The translations under genes were made by a program, and so were the position numbers. The notes under the pieces were generated by a model. The model saw only the letters and a list, made by a program, of their open reading frames with translations. It was not told the origin of the DNA and did no database searches. From an uncultured Erwinia sp. (lineage in GTDB: Bacteria; Pseudomonadota; Gammaproteobacteria; Enterobacterales; Enterobacteriaceae): a DNA stretch of 50,165 bases. Of the stretch, positions 16,163 to 25,557 are shown in pieces. Position 1 is the stretch's first letter. Each line of letters opens with the position of its first letter. The stretch covers positions 1 through 50,165 of the forward strand of contig CAMIKG010000034.1 in NCBI GenBank assembly GCA_946221915.1, written 5' to 3'.

Positions 16163-17695
16163 TCAGTTATTCGGTAAATCTTTTAGCGGACGCTCCTGCC
16201 CTTCAGGCTGCGCGTGCGCATCATCTTCATGATGCTCATACTGCGCATGATGCTCCTGCTCTGCCTGCGCGATAGCGTGGACACGCTTACGCACGCCAAA
16301 CCAGCCCAGCACCAGCAGCACGCCAATCAGCGGAATGGACGCAATGGTGTAAGTACCGTTAGGGTAATCAAACGCCATCAGCACCAGCACACTAAGCAGG
16401 AACAGCAGGGTCAGCCAGGAGGTAAATGGCGCGCCAGGCAGCTTGAAGCTGACATCCGCCGCTTTGCCTTCTTTAATCGCCTTGCGCAGACGCATCTGGC
16501 AGACAATGATAAAGCCCCAGGCGGTAATGATGCCCAGTGAAGCGTAGTTGAGGACGATCTCAAACACCCGAGTCGGCACATAGTAGTTCAGCACCACACC
16601 GATTATATAGATACCGATGGTGACCATAATGCCCGCGTAAGGCACCTGCTGCTTGCTCATCTTCGCCATAAACTCTGGCGCGGAACCGCCCATCGCCATG
16701 GAACGCAGAATACGTCCGGTCGAGTAGAGACCTGAGTTAAGGCTGGAGAGTGCGGCAGTCAGTACCACCATATTCATAATACTGCCCACATAAGGCACGC
16801 CCAGTTTGCTGAAGAAGGTGACAAACGGGCTCTGGCCTGCCTGATAGGCGTTCCATGGCAGCAGCAGCACCAGCAGCACCACGGAGCCAACATAGAACAG
16901 GCCGATACGCCAGATTACGCTGTTAATCGCTTTTGGCAGCACAGTCTGAGGATCTTTGGTTTCGCCTGCCGCCGTGCCCACCAGCTCGATGGAGGCGAAG
17001 GCGAACACCACGCCCTGGATAAGCACCAGTGCAGGTAACAGGCCATGCGGGAAGAAGCCGCCATTGTCACTGATCAGATGGAAGCCGGTGGCATTGCCAT
17101 CAAGCATCTTGCCGCTGCCGAGGAACACGGTTCCCACCACCAGGAAGATAACGATCGCCAGCACTTTGATCAGCGCAAACCAGAACTCCATTTCGGCGAA
17201 CCATTTCACGCCGATCATGTTCATGGTGCCGACCACCGCCAGCGCGCCAAGGGCGAACACCCACTGTGGCACATCGCCAAATGCGCCCCAGTAATGCATA
17301 TACAGCGCAACAGCGGTGATATCGACGATACCGGTCATCGCCCAGTTAACGAAGTACATCCAGCCTGCAACAAACGAGGCTTTTTCACCAAGAAACTCAC
17401 GCGCATAGGAAACAAAGCTGCCGCTGCTTGGGCGGTGCAGCACCAGCTCACCGAGCGCACGTAAAATAAAGAATGAGAAAACACCACATACCAGATAGAT
17501 CAGCGCCAGTGCCGGACCAGCAGCCTGTAAGCGTCCACCCGCACCAAGGAACAACCCGGTACCGATAGCGCCACCGATAGCAATCATCTGTACCTGACGA
17601 TTACCCATCGCTTTGTGATAACCCGAATCCTGCGAGTTCAACCAACGTCTTTTTGCAGCGTGTACATCAGCTGCGTTTTTTTTCGTAGCTTTCAT
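16163..17695 (-). CDS. ansP: L-asparagine permease
   Basis: An amino acid/polyamine/organocation-type permease with about 12 membrane segments; imports L-asparagine by proton symport. Nearly every segment resembles E. coli AnsP, from AAKRRWLN...GYHKAMGNRQVQMIAIGGAIGTGLFLGAG through FEIVLNYASLGI and RKAIKEGKAADVSFKLPGAPFTSWLTLLFLL. I chose the ATG beginning MKATKKNAAD, 510 residues, because AGGA precedes it and it gives the family N terminus; a start 23 codons upstream is open but unlikely. The C-terminal tail is histidine/glutamate-rich (EQEHHAQYEHHEDDAHAQ), unlike E. coli. In E. coli this position has aegA, so ansP is a local difference. Confidence 0.92.
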   Translation of the reverse strand: MKATKKNAADVHAAKRRWLNSQDSGYHKAMGNRQVQMIAIGGAIGTGLFLGAGGRLQAAGPALALIYLVCGVFSFFILRALGELVLHRPSSGSFVSYAREFLGEKASFVAGWMYFVNWAMTGIVDITAVALYMHYWGAFGDVPQWVFALGALAVVGTMNMIGVKWFAEMEFWFALIKVLAIVIFLVVGTVFLGSGKMLDGNATGFHLISDNGGFFPHGLLPALVLIQGVVFAFASIELVGTAAGETKDPQTVLPKAINSVIWRIGLFYVGSVVLLVLLLPWNAYQAGQSPFVTFFSKLGVPYVGSIMNMVVLTAALSSLNSGLYSTGRILRSMAMGGSAPEFMAKMSKQQVPYAGIMVTIGIYIIGVVLNYYVPTRVFEIVLNYASLGIITAWGFIIVCQMRLRKAIKEGKAADVSFKLPGAPFTSWLTLLFLLSVLVLMAFDYPNGTYTIASIPLIGVLLVLGWFGVRKRVHAIAQAEQEHHAQYEHHEDDAHAQPEGQERPLKDLPNN

Positions 17696-17970
17696 TTTTA
17701 TTCCTGTTGCCTGTCCGATGACAGAGCGCCTGTACGCTCTTCCCATTGAGGCAGGCATAACCAAACGTTTGCGTTAAGTCTGCCGAAATGGGGGTAATCA
17801 CTATCATCCTGTTATTTATAATGTTCCGGATGCAGCTTATTTTACGGCGATGAATCCTACCTGTTCTGCAAGAACGAAGCAAAATAAACCCCACGCGAAA
17901 TAGGTGACGATTTGTAATTATGTGGACTGGCAACAAAAATAATTGTGCATCGCTTGACGCAAAACAAAAA
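17696..17970. other. Upstream region of ansP
   Basis: Noncoding stretch between ansP and the terminator of the next gene. It should hold the ansP promoter; A+T-rich sequence at 17810-17840 is the likeliest place. I see no gene or clear operator. A short ORF overlapping this stretch on the minus strand has no recognisable product. Confidence 0.5.
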
Positions 17971-17995
17971 AACCGACCGCAAATTGCGGTCGGTT
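17971..17995 (-). terminator. Rho-independent terminator of the YhcN-family gene
   Basis: AACCGACCGC and GCGGTCGGTT form a 10-bp stem with a 5-base loop. On the minus strand it runs into TTTTTTTG. It lies 50 bases beyond the stop codon of the preceding gene. Confidence 0.9.
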
Positions 17996-18045
17996 TAGTC
18001 AATGCCCACAGGCAAACTAAGGCTACACGGGGTCAGGAGAGGGGA

Positions 18046-18321
18046 TTAACGATAAATCTCTGCAGTACCGCTCCAGCGGCTTGAGTCGCCCGGGGTGTCG
18101 AGACCAACCACGCGGTAGTGCGTTGCGCCCATCTCTTCCGCTTTATGCGCCAGGTGGCGCTGCGCATCGTCTATCGAACCGCGCGCGCCGGAGATGGAGA
18201 CACTACCCATGCTTTGCAGACCTTGTGCATCCTGGGTGTCGACCTGCGTTGCCGCCATGGCGGTAAACGAGGAGGTAGCAAGCAGAGCAACAGCGATAAA
18301 GGCAGGTAATTTAATTTTCAT
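18046..18321 (-). CDS. YhcN/BhsA-like (DUF1471) small periplasmic protein
   Basis: A 91-residue exported protein. Signal peptide MKIKLPAFIAVALLATSSFTAMA, then a mature domain of about 68 residues with the family pattern GLQSMGSVSISGARGSIDDAQRHLAHKAEEMGATHYRVVGL and a C-terminal WSGTAEIYR. DUF1471 proteins (YhcN, BhsA, YdgH) are periplasmic and respond to acid, peroxide or metal stress, and influence biofilm. I chose the ATG after GAGGAGCATCTT; an upstream methionine is in frame but has no ribosome site. It stands alone, with its own terminator. Exact role unknown. Confidence 0.88.
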   Translation of the reverse strand: MKIKLPAFIAVALLATSSFTAMAATQVDTQDAQGLQSMGSVSISGARGSIDDAQRHLAHKAEEMGATHYRVVGLDTPGDSSRWSGTAEIYR

Positions 18322-18697
18322 AAGATGCTCCTCAGAACTTACTTTGTTAATCATGAATCTGTCTGTTAATCACGGTACTGATTATTACCTCAATAATGAA
18401 AACCAACGTGATGCGCAGGTAAAGGCCTGCAAGCTTTGTGAAGCGAAACGACAGCAATCCTGGGAACTGTCAGTTCCCGTATCATTGTTTGTTGCAGGTA
18501 ACCTGATGTGATCACCTTCGCGGAATGAGAAACATCTTCCCAGACCCCGGAATCCGCCCTCACCTGAAACCGTCAACACGCGCCCTGACTAACGAGGAGT
18601 CCGCAACCTTTTGTATAGTTTTTTATAGCTATTGCTAATTAATATAGCCAATGCTATACCTGTGTATAAAATCACCTCACCTTCAGGATGGATAACT
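18322..18697. other. Divergent control region between the YhcN-family gene and sitA
   Basis: 376 bp without a supported gene. The right end (18600-18670) is A+T-rich and carries the tandem MntR-like boxes and the presumed sitA promoter. The left end carries the YhcN-family promoter. Short ORFs here show no homology I recognise. Confidence 0.5.
18624..18658 (+). promoter_or_regulatory. Tandem MntR-like boxes upstream of sitA
   Basis: TATAGC-CAAT-GCTATA at 18643-18658 is a perfect inverted repeat matching the known enterobacterial MntR box (ATAGC, 4-6 bases, GCTAT). A second, imperfect copy TATAGC-TATT-GCTAAT lies at 18624-18639. The two are offset by 19 bp, about two DNA turns, 40 bases before sitA. 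Manganese-dependent repression is the predicted outcome. Confidence 0.75.
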
Positions 18698-19591
18698 ATG
18701 CGTTGTGGAACTGTGCGATCGTTGGGTCTGGCGGCTGTGGCGTTGATGCTGGCATTTAGCGTCAGCGCGGCGGAGAAGTTTAAGGTTGTGACGACATTTA
18801 CCATTATTCAGGATATGGCGCAGAACATCGCCGGTGACGCTGCGGTGGTGGAATCGATCACCAAACCCGGCGCGGAGATCCATGATTATCAGCCGACACC
18901 GCGCGATGTCCTGAAGGCACAGTCAGCCGATCTGATCCTGTGGAATGGTCTCAACCTTGAGCGCTGGTTCAGCCGCTTCTTCGCCAGCCTGCACGATGTG
19001 CCTTCCGCTGTGGTCACCGACGGTATTGAGCCCATGTCGATCAGCGACGGCCCATACAGTGGTAAACCGAACCCACACGCCTGGATGTCGCCATCCAATG
19101 CGCTGATCTATATTGAGAACATCCGTCAGGCACTGGTCAAACACGATCCGAAAAATGCTGAGGTGTATAATCGTAACGCCAAAAGCTACGCAGAAAAGAT
19201 CCGCGCGCTGGATGCACCGCTGCGCGCGCGTCTTGATAAGATCCCTGCTGCACAACGCTGGCTGGTCACCAGCGAAGGCGCCTTCAGTTACCTGACGCGC
19301 GATTATCAGATGAAAGAGGGCTGGCTGTGGCCCATCAACGCGGATGAACAGGGCTCGCCACAGCAGGTGAAACGCGTGATCGACCTGGTGCGCCAGCATC
19401 AGATCCCGGTGGTATTCAGTGAAAGCACGATCTCGGATAAGCCCGCCCGCCAGGTCAGCAAAGAAACCGGCGCACTCTACGGCGGCGTGCTGTATGTCGA
19501 TTCCCTGTCACAGGCTGATGGCCCGGTGCCGACCTATATCGACCTGCTGCAGGTAACGGTCAATACGATTGCTAAAGGATTCGGACAATGA
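18698..19591 (+). CDS. sitA: Manganese/iron ABC transporter, substrate-binding protein
   Basis: Periplasmic metal-binding component of the SitABCD/YfeABCD importer. 297 residues from the ATG that follows CAGGATGGATAACT; an in-frame ATG 22 codons upstream would place MntR boxes inside the gene. Signal peptide near MRCGTVRSLGLAAVALMLAFSVSAAEKF. Cluster A-1 (ZnuA/SitA/PsaA) features are visible: VVTTFTIIQDMAQNIAGD, GAEIHDYQPTPRD (first His ligand), GKPNPHAWMSP (second His), and VFSESTISDKPARQV with the Glu ligand and an Asp in LYVDSLS. Overlaps sitB by 4 bases. Mn2+ is favoured by the MntR boxes; ferrous iron is also transported by relatives. Confidence 0.92.
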   Translation: MRCGTVRSLGLAAVALMLAFSVSAAEKFKVVTTFTIIQDMAQNIAGDAAVVESITKPGAEIHDYQPTPRDVLKAQSADLILWNGLNLERWFSRFFASLHDVPSAVVTDGIEPMSISDGPYSGKPNPHAWMSPSNALIYIENIRQALVKHDPKNAEVYNRNAKSYAEKIRALDAPLRARLDKIPAAQRWLVTSEGAFSYLTRDYQMKEGWLWPINADEQGSPQQVKRVIDLVRQHQIPVVFSESTISDKPARQVSKETGALYGGVLYVDSLSQADGPVPTYIDLLQVTVNTIAKGFGQ

Positions 19592-20391
19592 GTAACGGGG
19601 CGCATATTTCGCTGCAAAACATCACCGTCACCTACCGGAACGGCCATACGGCGCTGGTCGACACCAGTTTCGACCTGCATGCTGGCAGCTTATGCGCCCT
19701 GATTGGCGTCAACGGCAGCGGCAAGTCGACGCTGTTCAAAAGTATTATGGGACTGGTGAAGCCCGCCAGCGGCAAGGTGGAAATCAATCAGCAGCCGGTC
19801 GCCAAAGCCCTGCGTAATAACCTGATCGCCTATGTGCCGCAAACGGAAGAAGTGGACTGGAACTTTCCGGTGCTGGTCAGCGACGTGGTGATGATGGGGC
19901 GTTACGGCAAGATGTCGTTCCTGCGTATTCCGTCAGCCGAAGATAAGCGGCTGGTGGAGCAGGCGCTGGAGCGTGTAGGTATGCTGCATCTGCGTGACCG
20001 GCAGATTGGCGAGCTGTCCGGCGGCCAGCGCAAACGTGTGTTTCTGGCGCGCGCGCTGGCGCAGCAGGCAAAAATTTTGCTGCTCGATGAACCTTTTACC
20101 GGCGTCGACGTGCAAACGGAAAACGCCATTGTGGATATGCTGAAAGCCCTGCGTGACGAAGGCCATCTGCTGCTGGTCTCCACCCATAATCTCAGTTCTG
20201 TGCCAACATTTTGTGACCGGGTGGTGATGATTAACCGCACGCTGGTGGCCTGCGGCCCCATCGAAACCACCTTTACTCAGCAGAATCTGCAGCAAACCTT
20301 TGGCGGCGTGCTGCGCTATCTTACGCTGCCAGCCGACACCGCCCCAGAAGCCGCGCCGTCCTCAGCGCTGTATGAGGGCAGGCAACCATGA
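19588..20391 (+). CDS. sitB: Manganese/iron ABC transporter, ATPase
   Basis: Cytoplasmic ATPase subunit, 267 residues. Walker A GVNGSGKST (about 39-47), signature LSGGQRKRVFLARALAQ (about 143-159), Walker B ILLLDEPFTGVD (about 164-175) and the switch histidine in VSTHNLSSV. The start and stop codons overlap sitA and sitC through ATGA, so the operon is translated in a coupled way. Closest in family to SitB/YfeB. Confidence 0.94.
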   Translation: MSNGAHISLQNITVTYRNGHTALVDTSFDLHAGSLCALIGVNGSGKSTLFKSIMGLVKPASGKVEINQQPVAKALRNNLIAYVPQTEEVDWNFPVLVSDVVMMGRYGKMSFLRIPSAEDKRLVEQALERVGMLHLRDRQIGELSGGQRKRVFLARALAQQAKILLLDEPFTGVDVQTENAIVDMLKALRDEGHLLLVSTHNLSSVPTFCDRVVMINRTLVACGPIETTFTQQNLQQTFGGVLRYLTLPADTAPEAAPSSALYEGRQP

Positions 20392-21236
20392 TAGACCTGC
20401 TGCTGGAACCGCTGCACTATAACTACATGGTCAAAGCGATTGGCGTCAGCGCGCTGGTCGGCGCCAGCTGTGCGTTTTTATCCGCCTGGCTGATGCTGAA
20501 AGGCTGGTCGCTGATGGGCGATGCGCTGTCGCACTCCGTGGTGCCGGGCGTCGCTGCCGCCTACGCCATCGGCCTGCCCTACGCCGTCGGCGCCTTTATC
20601 ACCGGTATGCTGGCGGCGCTGGGGATGACGCTGGTGCGCCATCTGACGCGTCTGCGCGAGGATGCGATTATCGGCCTGGTCTTCTCCAGCTTCTTCGCCG
20701 CCGGTCTGCTGATTATTTCCCTGAATCCGACCGCGATAAATATCCAGTCGATTATCTACGGCAATATTCTCGGTATCGCTGATGAGGATGTGATTCAGGT
20801 TGCGCTGATTAGTGGCGTCTCGCTGCTGGTCATGTTGCTGATCTGGAAAGATTTGCTGGTGGTGTTTTTTGACGAGGGCCACGCCGTCTCTGTCGGGCTG
20901 TCACCGCTGCGGCTGAAAATCCTGTTCTTTACTCTGCTGAGCGCCTGTACCGTGGCCGCACTGCAGACCGTTGGCGCGATTCTGGTGATTGCGATGGTGA
21001 TAACCCCGGGCGCGACCGCCTGGCTGTTGACCGACCGCTTTCCGCGCCTGCTGCTGATCGCCGTTACGCTGGGCGCCACCACCAGTGGCGTTGGCGCGTG
21101 GCTGAGCTACTACCTTGATGGCGCGACCGGCGGCGTGATTGTGACGCTGCAAACTGCGGTCTTCCTGCTGGCCTTTTTCTTTGCGCCGAAATATGGCCTG
21201 CTGGCCAGCCGCCGCAAAGTACGGAGCGCGACATGA
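20388..21236 (+). CDS. sitC: Manganese/iron ABC transporter, permease
   Basis: Inner-membrane permease of the ABC-3 family, 282 residues, about eight membrane segments. The motif LKGWSLMGDALSHSVVPGVA (about 34-53) is characteristic and recurs in sitD. Also visible: LREDAIIGLVFSSFFAAGLLI and ALQTVGAILVIAMVITPGATAWLL. Overlaps sitD by 4 bases. sitC and sitD are paralogous and form a heterodimeric channel in this family. Confidence 0.94.
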   Translation: MIDLLLEPLHYNYMVKAIGVSALVGASCAFLSAWLMLKGWSLMGDALSHSVVPGVAAAYAIGLPYAVGAFITGMLAALGMTLVRHLTRLREDAIIGLVFSSFFAAGLLIISLNPTAINIQSIIYGNILGIADEDVIQVALISGVSLLVMLLIWKDLLVVFFDEGHAVSVGLSPLRLKILFFTLLSACTVAALQTVGAILVIAMVITPGATAWLLTDRFPRLLLIAVTLGATTSGVGAWLSYYLDGATGGVIVTLQTAVFLLAFFFAPKYGLLASRRKVRSAT

Positions 21237-22087
21237 TGAGCATGCTGTTTGAACTGGTCAGTCAGCCGCTCAGCCTGCCGTTTATGCAGCGCGCGCTGCT
21301 GACCGCCATGATCAGTGGTACGGTCTGCGCTATTCTCTCCTGCTATCTGGTGCTGAAGGGCTGGTCGCTGATGGGCGACGCCATTTCCCATGCGGTATTG
21401 CCTGGCGTGGTACTGGCCTATATCGTCGGCGCGCCGCTGGTGGTGGGCGCTTTTGCCTCCGGCCTGCTGTGTGCCGTCACCACCGGCTATATCAAAGATC
21501 ATTGCCGCATCAAGGAAGATACCGTGATGGGCATTGTGTTCTCCGGGATGTTTGCCATCGGCCTGGTGATGTTTTCGCGTATTGAAAGCGATCAGCATCT
21601 GAGCCATATTCTGTTTGGCAACGTGCTCGGCGTTACCGCCGCAGAGTTCTGGCAATGCCTGGTGATTAGCGTGCTGGTTAGCGTGGTGATGCTGGTGAAA
21701 CGCAAGGACCTGCTGCTGTATTGCTTTGACCCGGCGCAGGCGCGTGTGATTGGTTTACGGGTCAAATGGCTGCATTACGGCCTGCTGAGTATGTTAGCGC
21801 TAACTATCGTCGCCGCACTGCAGGCGGTCGGAATTGTGCTGGTGGTCGCGATGCTGATTACGCCGGGTATCACCGCGCTGATGCTGTGCCGCAACTTTGG
21901 CGCGATGCTGGTATGTGCGGTACTCAGCGCCCTGTTCTCCGCCTTCGCCGGCACGCTCGCCAGTTTCTGGCTGGACGCGGCAACAGGCCCCTGCATTGTG
22001 TTAATCCAGGCGGCGCTGTTTGTGCTGGCATGGCTGGTAAGCTATCTGCCGCGGCGCAAAGCCCCCTCCTGCGAAGTGAGTGAGTAA
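21233..22087 (+). CDS. sitD: Manganese/iron ABC transporter, permease
   Basis: Second ABC-3 permease, 284 residues. It has LKGWSLMGDAISHAVLPGVV (about 39-58), IKEDTVMGIVFSGMFAIGLVMF, and ALQAVGIVLVVAMLITPGITALML. Together with sitC it makes the membrane pore. Last gene of the operon; a REP-like palindrome (CTTCCCCCGCATGGGGGAAG, 22110-22129) follows 23 bases beyond the stop and may stabilise or end the transcript. Confidence 0.93.
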   Translation: MMSMLFELVSQPLSLPFMQRALLTAMISGTVCAILSCYLVLKGWSLMGDAISHAVLPGVVLAYIVGAPLVVGAFASGLLCAVTTGYIKDHCRIKEDTVMGIVFSGMFAIGLVMFSRIESDQHLSHILFGNVLGVTAAEFWQCLVISVLVSVVMLVKRKDLLLYCFDPAQARVIGLRVKWLHYGLLSMLALTIVAALQAVGIVLVVAMLITPGITALMLCRNFGAMLVCAVLSALFSAFAGTLASFWLDAATGPCIVLIQAALFVLAWLVSYLPRRKAPSCEVSE

Positions 22088-22152
22088 TCACCTCAGATAC
22101 CCTCCCTGTCTTCCCCCGCATGGGGGAAGGCAGACCGCGATGATATTTTACA

Positions 22153-22179
22153 TTTCTCCTTAATTTCTCCACGATTCTT
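22153..22179 (+). promoter_or_regulatory. Tandem BaeR-like boxes upstream of acrD
   Basis: TTTCTCCTTAATT (22153-22165) and TTTCTCCACGATT (22164-22176) each resemble the core of the known BaeR site (TTTTTCTCCATNATTGGC), 11 bp apart, about one helical turn, and on the same strand. acrD is a known BaeSR target in E. coli and Salmonella. The sites lie 155-180 bases before the acrD start. Confidence 0.6.
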
Positions 22180-22331
22180 TCATCCACTGCGGGTAAAGTA
22201 ATTTCTTGCCGGAGGAGCCTGAATCCACAGATAAATTTTCCCGGCAGCAACACTTTCTTCGCCGATAATTCTGATACTGGCGAATTTTCTTTGTGAGCTA
22301 AGACTACTGCTGCTGAGGAGCTCTGATTTCG

Positions 22332-25300
22332 ATGGCGAAATTCTTTATTGATCGCCCGATTTTTGCCTGGGTGCTGGCAATCATCATGTGTCTGACCGGC
22401 GTGTTGTCGATTATGTCACTCCCCGTAGAGCAATATCCCGACCTGGCGCCACCTAATGTGCGTATTACCGCCAACTATCCCGGCGCGTCTGCCGAGACGC
22501 TGGAAAATACCGTGACGCAGGTGATCGAGCAGAGCATGACGGGCATCGATAACCTGATGTATATGTCATCGCAAAGCAGCAGCACCGGCCAGGCGACCAT
22601 CACCCTGACGTTTACCGCCGGCACTAACCCTGATGAAGCCCGCCAGCAGGTGCAAAACCAGCTACAGTCGGCGCTGCGCAAATTGCCGCAGGATGTGCAA
22701 CAACAGGGCGTGACCGTCAATAAAACCGGCGATACCAATATTTTAATGCTGGCGTTTGTCTCCACTGACGGCAGCATGGATAAGCAGGACATTGCCGACT
22801 ACGTCGCCAGTAACATCCAGGACCCGATCAGCCGTATCAGCGGCGTTGGCCAGGTCGATGCCTATGGCTCGCAGTATGCGATGCGCATCTGGCTCGACCC
22901 GAATAAACTGATTAACTATGCCATGACCACTCAGGATGTGGTCGATGCCATTTCCTCGCAGAACAGCCAGATTGCGGTCGGCGAAGTGGGCGGAACTCCG
23001 TCGGTGGATCGCCAGGCACTGAACGCCACCATCAATTCCCAATCTCTGCTGCAGACGCCACAGCAGTTCAAAAATATTACCCTGCGCGCTAACCAGGATG
23101 GTTCGGTGGTGACGCTCGGTGATGTGGCGGATGTGGAGCTGGGAGCGGAAAAATATGATTTTCTCAGCCGCTATAACGGCCAGGCGGCTTCCGGTCTGGG
23201 GGTGAAACTGGCCTCCGGCGCCAATGAGCTGGAAACTGATAAGCTGGTACGCGCACGCATTGCAGAGCTGTCGCACTTTTTCCCACACGGTCTGGAAGTG
23301 AAAGTCGCCTATGAAACCACGCCATTTGTTACCGCATCGATTCATGATGTGGTGAAGACGCTGCTTGAAGCGGTGCTGCTGGTGTTTCTGGTGATGTACC
23401 TGTTCCTGCAAAACTTCCGCGCCACCCTGATTCCAACCATCGCCGTGCCGGTCGTGCTGCTGGGCACCTTCTCCGTGCTGTATATTTTCGGCTTCAGTAT
23501 CAACACCCTCACCATGTTCGCCATGGTGCTGGCGATAGGGTTGCTGGTCGACGATGCCATCGTGGTGGTGGAAAACGTCGAGCGCATTATGAGTGAAGAG
23601 GGATTATCCCCGCGCGATGCCACCCGCAAATCCATGGGGCAAATCCAGGGTGCGCTGGTGGGGATCGCGCTGGTGCTCTCTGCGGTGTTTGTTCCAATGG
23701 CTTTCTTTGGCGGCACCACGGGCGCGATCTACCGTCAGTTCTCGATCACCATCGTTGCAGCGATGGTGCTGTCGGTGCTGGTAGCGATGATCCTGACGCC
23801 TGCCCTGTGCGCCACGCTGCTGAAGCCGCTGCAACAGGGGCAGCATCACGGCCGCCGTGGCTTCTTCGGCTGGTTTAACCGCATGTTCCACAGCAACAGC
23901 GAGCGCTACGAACGTGGCGTGATGAAAATCCTGCAGCAAAGCGGGCGCTGGCTGCTGCTCTATCTGGCCATTATTGGCGTGATGGCGTTTCTGTTCCTGC
24001 GCCTGCCCTCCTCGTTTTTACCGCTGGAAGATCGCGGTGTCTTTACCACCCAGGTTCAGCTGCCACCGGGTTCCACCCAGCAACAAACGCTGAAGGTGGT
24101 ACAAAAGGTGGAAGACTATTATATGACGCATGAGAAGGAGAATGTGCAGTCCGTCTTTGCTACCGTCGGTTCCGGCCCGGGCGGCAACGGACAAAACGTC
24201 GCGCGTCTGTTTATCCGCCTGAAAGATTGGGACGAGCGCCCAGGCGCCGATCGCAGCTCTTTTGCCATCATCGAACGCGCCAGTCAGGCATTTCGCAAAA
24301 TTAACGAAGCGCGCGTCATCGCCAGCAGTCCACCAGCCATTACCGGGCTGGGCAACTCGGCAGGTTTTGATATGGAGCTGCAGGACCATGCCGGTATTGG
24401 TCACACCCGGCTGATGCAGATGCGCGATCAGCTGCTGGCGATGGCAGACGGTAATCCGCAACTGGCGCGCGTGCGCCACAACGGGCTGGACGATCGGCCG
24501 CAGCTGCGTATTGATATCGACCAGCGTAAAGCCCAGGCGCTCGGCGTCTCACTTGACGATATTAATGACACCCTGAAAACCGGCTGGGGCTCGACCTATG
24601 TTAATGATTTCCTGGATCGCGGCAGGGTGAAAAAAGTGTATGTCCAGGCCGCAGCGAAATACCGCATGTTGCCGGACGATATCAGTAAATGGTACGTGCG
24701 GAATAACGCTGGCGGCATGGTGCCCTTCACCGCTTTCGCGAAAACTACCTGGGAAACCGGCTCGCCGCGTCTCGAACGCTACAATGGCTACTCCGCGCTG
24801 GAGATCGTCGGCGAAGCGGCCTCCGGAGTCAGCACCGGCACCGCGATGGATGTGATGGAACAGCTGGTCAGTCAGTTGCCACTGGGCGTCGGCTTCGAAT
24901 GGACTGGCGCCTCTTATCAGGAACGGATGTCGGGCGCGCAGGCGCCAGCACTGTATGCCATTTCGCTGCTGGTAGTGTTCCTTTGTCTGGCGGCGCTGTA
25001 TGAAAGCTGGTCTATCCCCTTCTCGGTTATGCTGGTAGTGCCGCTGGGGGTGGTCGGCGCTCTGCTCGCCACCTGGATGCGTGGGCTGGAAAATGATGTC
25101 TATTTCCAGGTCGGCTTGCTGACGGTGATTGGTTTGTCAGCGAAAAACGCCATCCTGATTGTCGAGTTCGCCAACGAGATGAATACCAAAGGGCGTGAAC
25201 TGATCGAATCCACGCTTGAGGCTTCACGTCAGCGCCTGCGCCCGATTCTGATGACCTCGCTGGCCTTTATTTTCGGGGTACTGCCGATGGCGATCAGCAG

Positions 25301-25448
25301 TGGTGCAGGTTCAGGTAGTCAGCATGCCGTGGGGACTGGCGTGATGGGCGGAATGATCGCCGCCACGGTGCTGGCCATCTTCTTTGTCCCACTGTTCTTT
25401 GTGGTTGTGCGCCAGCGTTTCCCGCTGAAAGAGAAAGTGCATCAGTGA
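22332..25448 (+). CDS. acrD: RND multidrug efflux pump AcrD (aminoglycoside/drug exporter)
   Basis: 1038-residue hydrophobe/amphiphile efflux RND pump of the inner membrane; works with AcrA and TolC. The N terminus MAKFFIDRPIFAWVLAIIMCL, porter-domain repeats, the proton-relay aspartates in GLLVDDAIVVVENVERIM (about 404-421) and GLSAKNAILIVEFANEM (TM10 lysine, about 934-950) are present. Position between the nudK side and yffB/dapE identifies it as acrD rather than acrB. AcrD relatives export aminoglycosides, bile salts, and in Erwinia plant compounds. No local acrA partner; this is normal for AcrD. Tandem BaeR-like boxes lie upstream and a terminator follows. Confidence 0.95.
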   Translation: MAKFFIDRPIFAWVLAIIMCLTGVLSIMSLPVEQYPDLAPPNVRITANYPGASAETLENTVTQVIEQSMTGIDNLMYMSSQSSSTGQATITLTFTAGTNPDEARQQVQNQLQSALRKLPQDVQQQGVTVNKTGDTNILMLAFVSTDGSMDKQDIADYVASNIQDPISRISGVGQVDAYGSQYAMRIWLDPNKLINYAMTTQDVVDAISSQNSQIAVGEVGGTPSVDRQALNATINSQSLLQTPQQFKNITLRANQDGSVVTLGDVADVELGAEKYDFLSRYNGQAASGLGVKLASGANELETDKLVRARIAELSHFFPHGLEVKVAYETTPFVTASIHDVVKTLLEAVLLVFLVMYLFLQNFRATLIPTIAVPVVLLGTFSVLYIFGFSINTLTMFAMVLAIGLLVDDAIVVVENVERIMSEEGLSPRDATRKSMGQIQGALVGIALVLSAVFVPMAFFGGTTGAIYRQFSITIVAAMVLSVLVAMILTPALCATLLKPLQQGQHHGRRGFFGWFNRMFHSNSERYERGVMKILQQSGRWLLLYLAIIGVMAFLFLRLPSSFLPLEDRGVFTTQVQLPPGSTQQQTLKVVQKVEDYYMTHEKENVQSVFATVGSGPGGNGQNVARLFIRLKDWDERPGADRSSFAIIERASQAFRKINEARVIASSPPAITGLGNSAGFDMELQDHAGIGHTRLMQMRDQLLAMADGNPQLARVRHNGLDDRPQLRIDIDQRKAQALGVSLDDINDTLKTGWGSTYVNDFLDRGRVKKVYVQAAAKYRMLPDDISKWYVRNNAGGMVPFTAFAKTTWETGSPRLERYNGYSALEIVGEAASGVSTGTAMDVMEQLVSQLPLGVGFEWTGASYQERMSGAQAPALYAISLLVVFLCLAALYESWSIPFSVMLVVPLGVVGALLATWMRGLENDVYFQVGLLTVIGLSAKNAILIVEFANEMNTKGRELIESTLEASRQRLRPILMTSLAFIFGVLPMAISSGAGSGSQHAVGTGVMGGMIAATVLAIFFVPLFFVVVRQRFPLKEKVHQ

Positions 25449-25454
25449 AAGTAA

Positions 25455-25482
25455 AAAGGCAGCCAACATGCTGGCTGCCTTT
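25455..25482. terminator. Bidirectional terminator between acrD and ypfM
   Basis: AAAGGCAGCCA and TGGCTGCCTTT form an 11-bp stem with a 6-base loop, with A runs before it and T-containing sequence after, just past the acrD stop. It can end acrD on plus and ypfM on minus. Confidence 0.85.
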
Positions 25483-25557
25483 AACTATGGTTGGTGTATT
25501 CGGTATGGTTAGAGCTTACTGCAACAGATACGGTAAATGGCTTTCTGAAAGAAACGC

